The notes under the pieces are model-generated. The model made no database searches and had not been told where the DNA came from. It saw only the letters and a list, made by a program, of their open reading frames with translations. DNA of 14,620 nt, taken from Firmicutes bacterium UBA1422. Its GTDB lineage: Bacteria; Bacillota; Clostridia; Peptostreptococcales; Anaerovoracaceae. The position numbers were made by a program, and so were the translations under genes. The stretch spans positions 7,232 to 21,851 of the forward strand of contig DBPK01000004.1 of the NCBI GenBank assembly GCA_002304835.1, read 5' to 3'. This document shows positions 13,758 through 14,620 of this stretch, in pieces (within the stretch, counting starts at the first letter, position 1; every line of letters starts with the position of its first letter).

Positions 13758-14620
13758 ATGGAGAAGGGATATGGCGGATTCATTACGCTATACACATTTT
13801 CATATATGGCCATAGGAGTAATGATGCCTCTTATCGGTCAGTATCTAAAGCATACGGGATTCTCCGGGACACAAATCGGTGTAATAACCGCATCGGGTAC
13901 TTTTGCTGCTATAATTGCATCGACATTCTGGGGCAAAGTATATGCAAACACCGGAAACAAAAAACTTCTGCTGGTGTTCCTATGTTTTTTTGCCGCCGTC
14001 ACATCGGTGGTTTTATCCAACATATATATATATGTTGTTTTTGTTTTGGGATACGGATTGATGTATTTTTTCCAGGCACCGGTAATGGCTCTTTCAGATG
14101 CCCTTACCATAGATGAGAAAAAACCTTTCGGCTATGTGAGGATGTGGGGAGCAGTGGGTTTCGCCCTGGGCATATTTGTAAGCGCAAATGTTGCCGAGGC
14201 TTTGGGATTGGGAAGTATCTTTTTTATTTATGCCGGTTGCTTTCTTTTGTGCGCCTGGGCAGTCATGATGATATGCAGGAGAGAAAAGGCAAGCCGGGAA
14301 GTTTCTGCTCCTTTGGAAAAAGGAAAAAAAGCCCCGAAATACAGATACAGAGACCTTAGAAGCAACAAAAAACTCATTATGCTTTTGGTGTCGGCATTTT
14401 TTCTATGCGGCACCAACGTGGCAAATAATACATATTTCAGTTTCCTTTATATAAAAGAAGGAGGGACTTTAGCTGGAGTGGGACTGGCATTTCTTCTTAT
14501 GGCCGGCAGTGAAGCCCCTTTCATGGCATGGACGGTAAAGCTTTCAAAGAAACTTGGTACCGAAAAGCTGATACTTTTTGCAATGATATTGTCAGTTATA
14601 AGGTTTGCATGGTACGGTAC
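13758..14620 (+). CDS. MFS transporter, LacY/HcaT-like (MFS_1-like) family, 3' end outside window
   Basis: An open frame starts at ATG 13758, after GAGGTGG at 13747-13753, and continues without a stop to the window end (287 codons seen). The protein begins MEKGYGGFITLYTFSYMAIGVMMP and has about nine hydrophobic segments in the visible part. The segment FFQAPVMALSDALTI followed by FGYVRMWGAVGFALGI resembles the conserved region of the 3-phenylpropionate/nucleoside-symporter-like MFS branch, where a DA then a GxxRxWGS motif is typical. A charged cytoplasmic loop at about residues 175-195 separates the two six-helix halves. The substrate cannot be inferred. It shares a divergent promoter region with folT but is not under the riboswitch. 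Confidence 0.8.
   Translation, partial: MEKGYGGFITLYTFSYMAIGVMMPLIGQYLKHTGFSGTQIGVITASGTFAAIIASTFWGKVYANTGNKKLLLVFLCFFAAVTSVVLSNIYIYVVFVLGYGLMYFFQAPVMALSDALTIDEKKPFGYVRMWGAVGFALGIFVSANVAEALGLGSIFFIYAGCFLLCAWAVMMICRREKASREVSAPLEKGKKAPKYRYRDLRSNKKLIMLLVSAFFLCGTNVANNTYFSFLYIKEGGTLAGVGLAFLLMAGSEAPFMAWTVKLSKKLGTEKLILFAMILSVIRFAWYG

Noticed and set aside
13712..14116. Plus-strand open frame of 134 codons at the start of the MFS region
   Set aside because: The true frame starts at 13758 with an RBS and gives a continuous transporter-like membrane protein; this one is out of frame and lacks any recognisable family feature.

Overview
The window is chromosomal DNA from a Bacillota lineage, most likely an anaerobic member of Clostridia. 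It has moderate GC, heavy use of ATA and AGA/AGG codons, strong AGGAGG-type ribosome binding sites, and the Gram-positive housekeeping block known in Bacillus subtilis as purR-yabJ-spoVG-glmU-prs-ctc-pth-fin-mfd-spoVT-yabM-yabN(mazG)-yabO. I could not identify a genus.

Layout. Positions 1-59 hold the 3' part of a tRNA-Cys. A bidirectional terminator hairpin at 134-167 separates it from spoVG and purR, both on the minus strand. A divergent intergenic region (1452-1582) carries promoters for purR and for the long plus-strand cluster: murC, a GlmU acetyltransferase-only protein, prs, pth, mfd, an MTA/SAH deaminase-like amidohydrolase, a SpoVB/YabM-type flippase, mazG, an HU gene and an S4-domain gene (rqcP/yabO). 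Most junctions in this cluster are overlaps or very short gaps. A clear intrinsic terminator follows HU and another follows the S4 gene. On the minus strand lies folT, the folate-specific S component of an ECF transporter, preceded by a recognisable tetrahydrofolate (THF) riboswitch and a sigma-A promoter. Divergent from folT is an MFS transporter gene that runs off the right edge.

How the genes work together. MurC and GlmU serve peptidoglycan precursor synthesis, and the YabM-like protein belongs to the lipid-linked saccharide flippase superfamily. Prs makes PRPP, the effector sensed by PurR. Pth and RqcP maintain translation. Mfd couples repair to transcription, MazG clears aberrant nucleotides, and HU organises the nucleoid. 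FolT with its riboswitch imports folate when cellular folate is low.

Most interesting points. The THF riboswitch leader can be read to base-pair level: P1, P2, P3, a GGATG/CATCC pseudoknot, a 12-bp antiterminator that competes with P1, and a terminator that also sequesters the ribosome binding site. The glmU gene has a clean start but encodes no uridyltransferase domain. Mfd has a shortened C-terminal domain. The sporulation genes fin, spoVT, yabP and yabQ are absent from their usual places, with an mtaD-like gene standing where spoVT usually lies. None of these amounts to a wholly new system; the window is mainly a rearranged housekeeping cluster plus a folate uptake unit.
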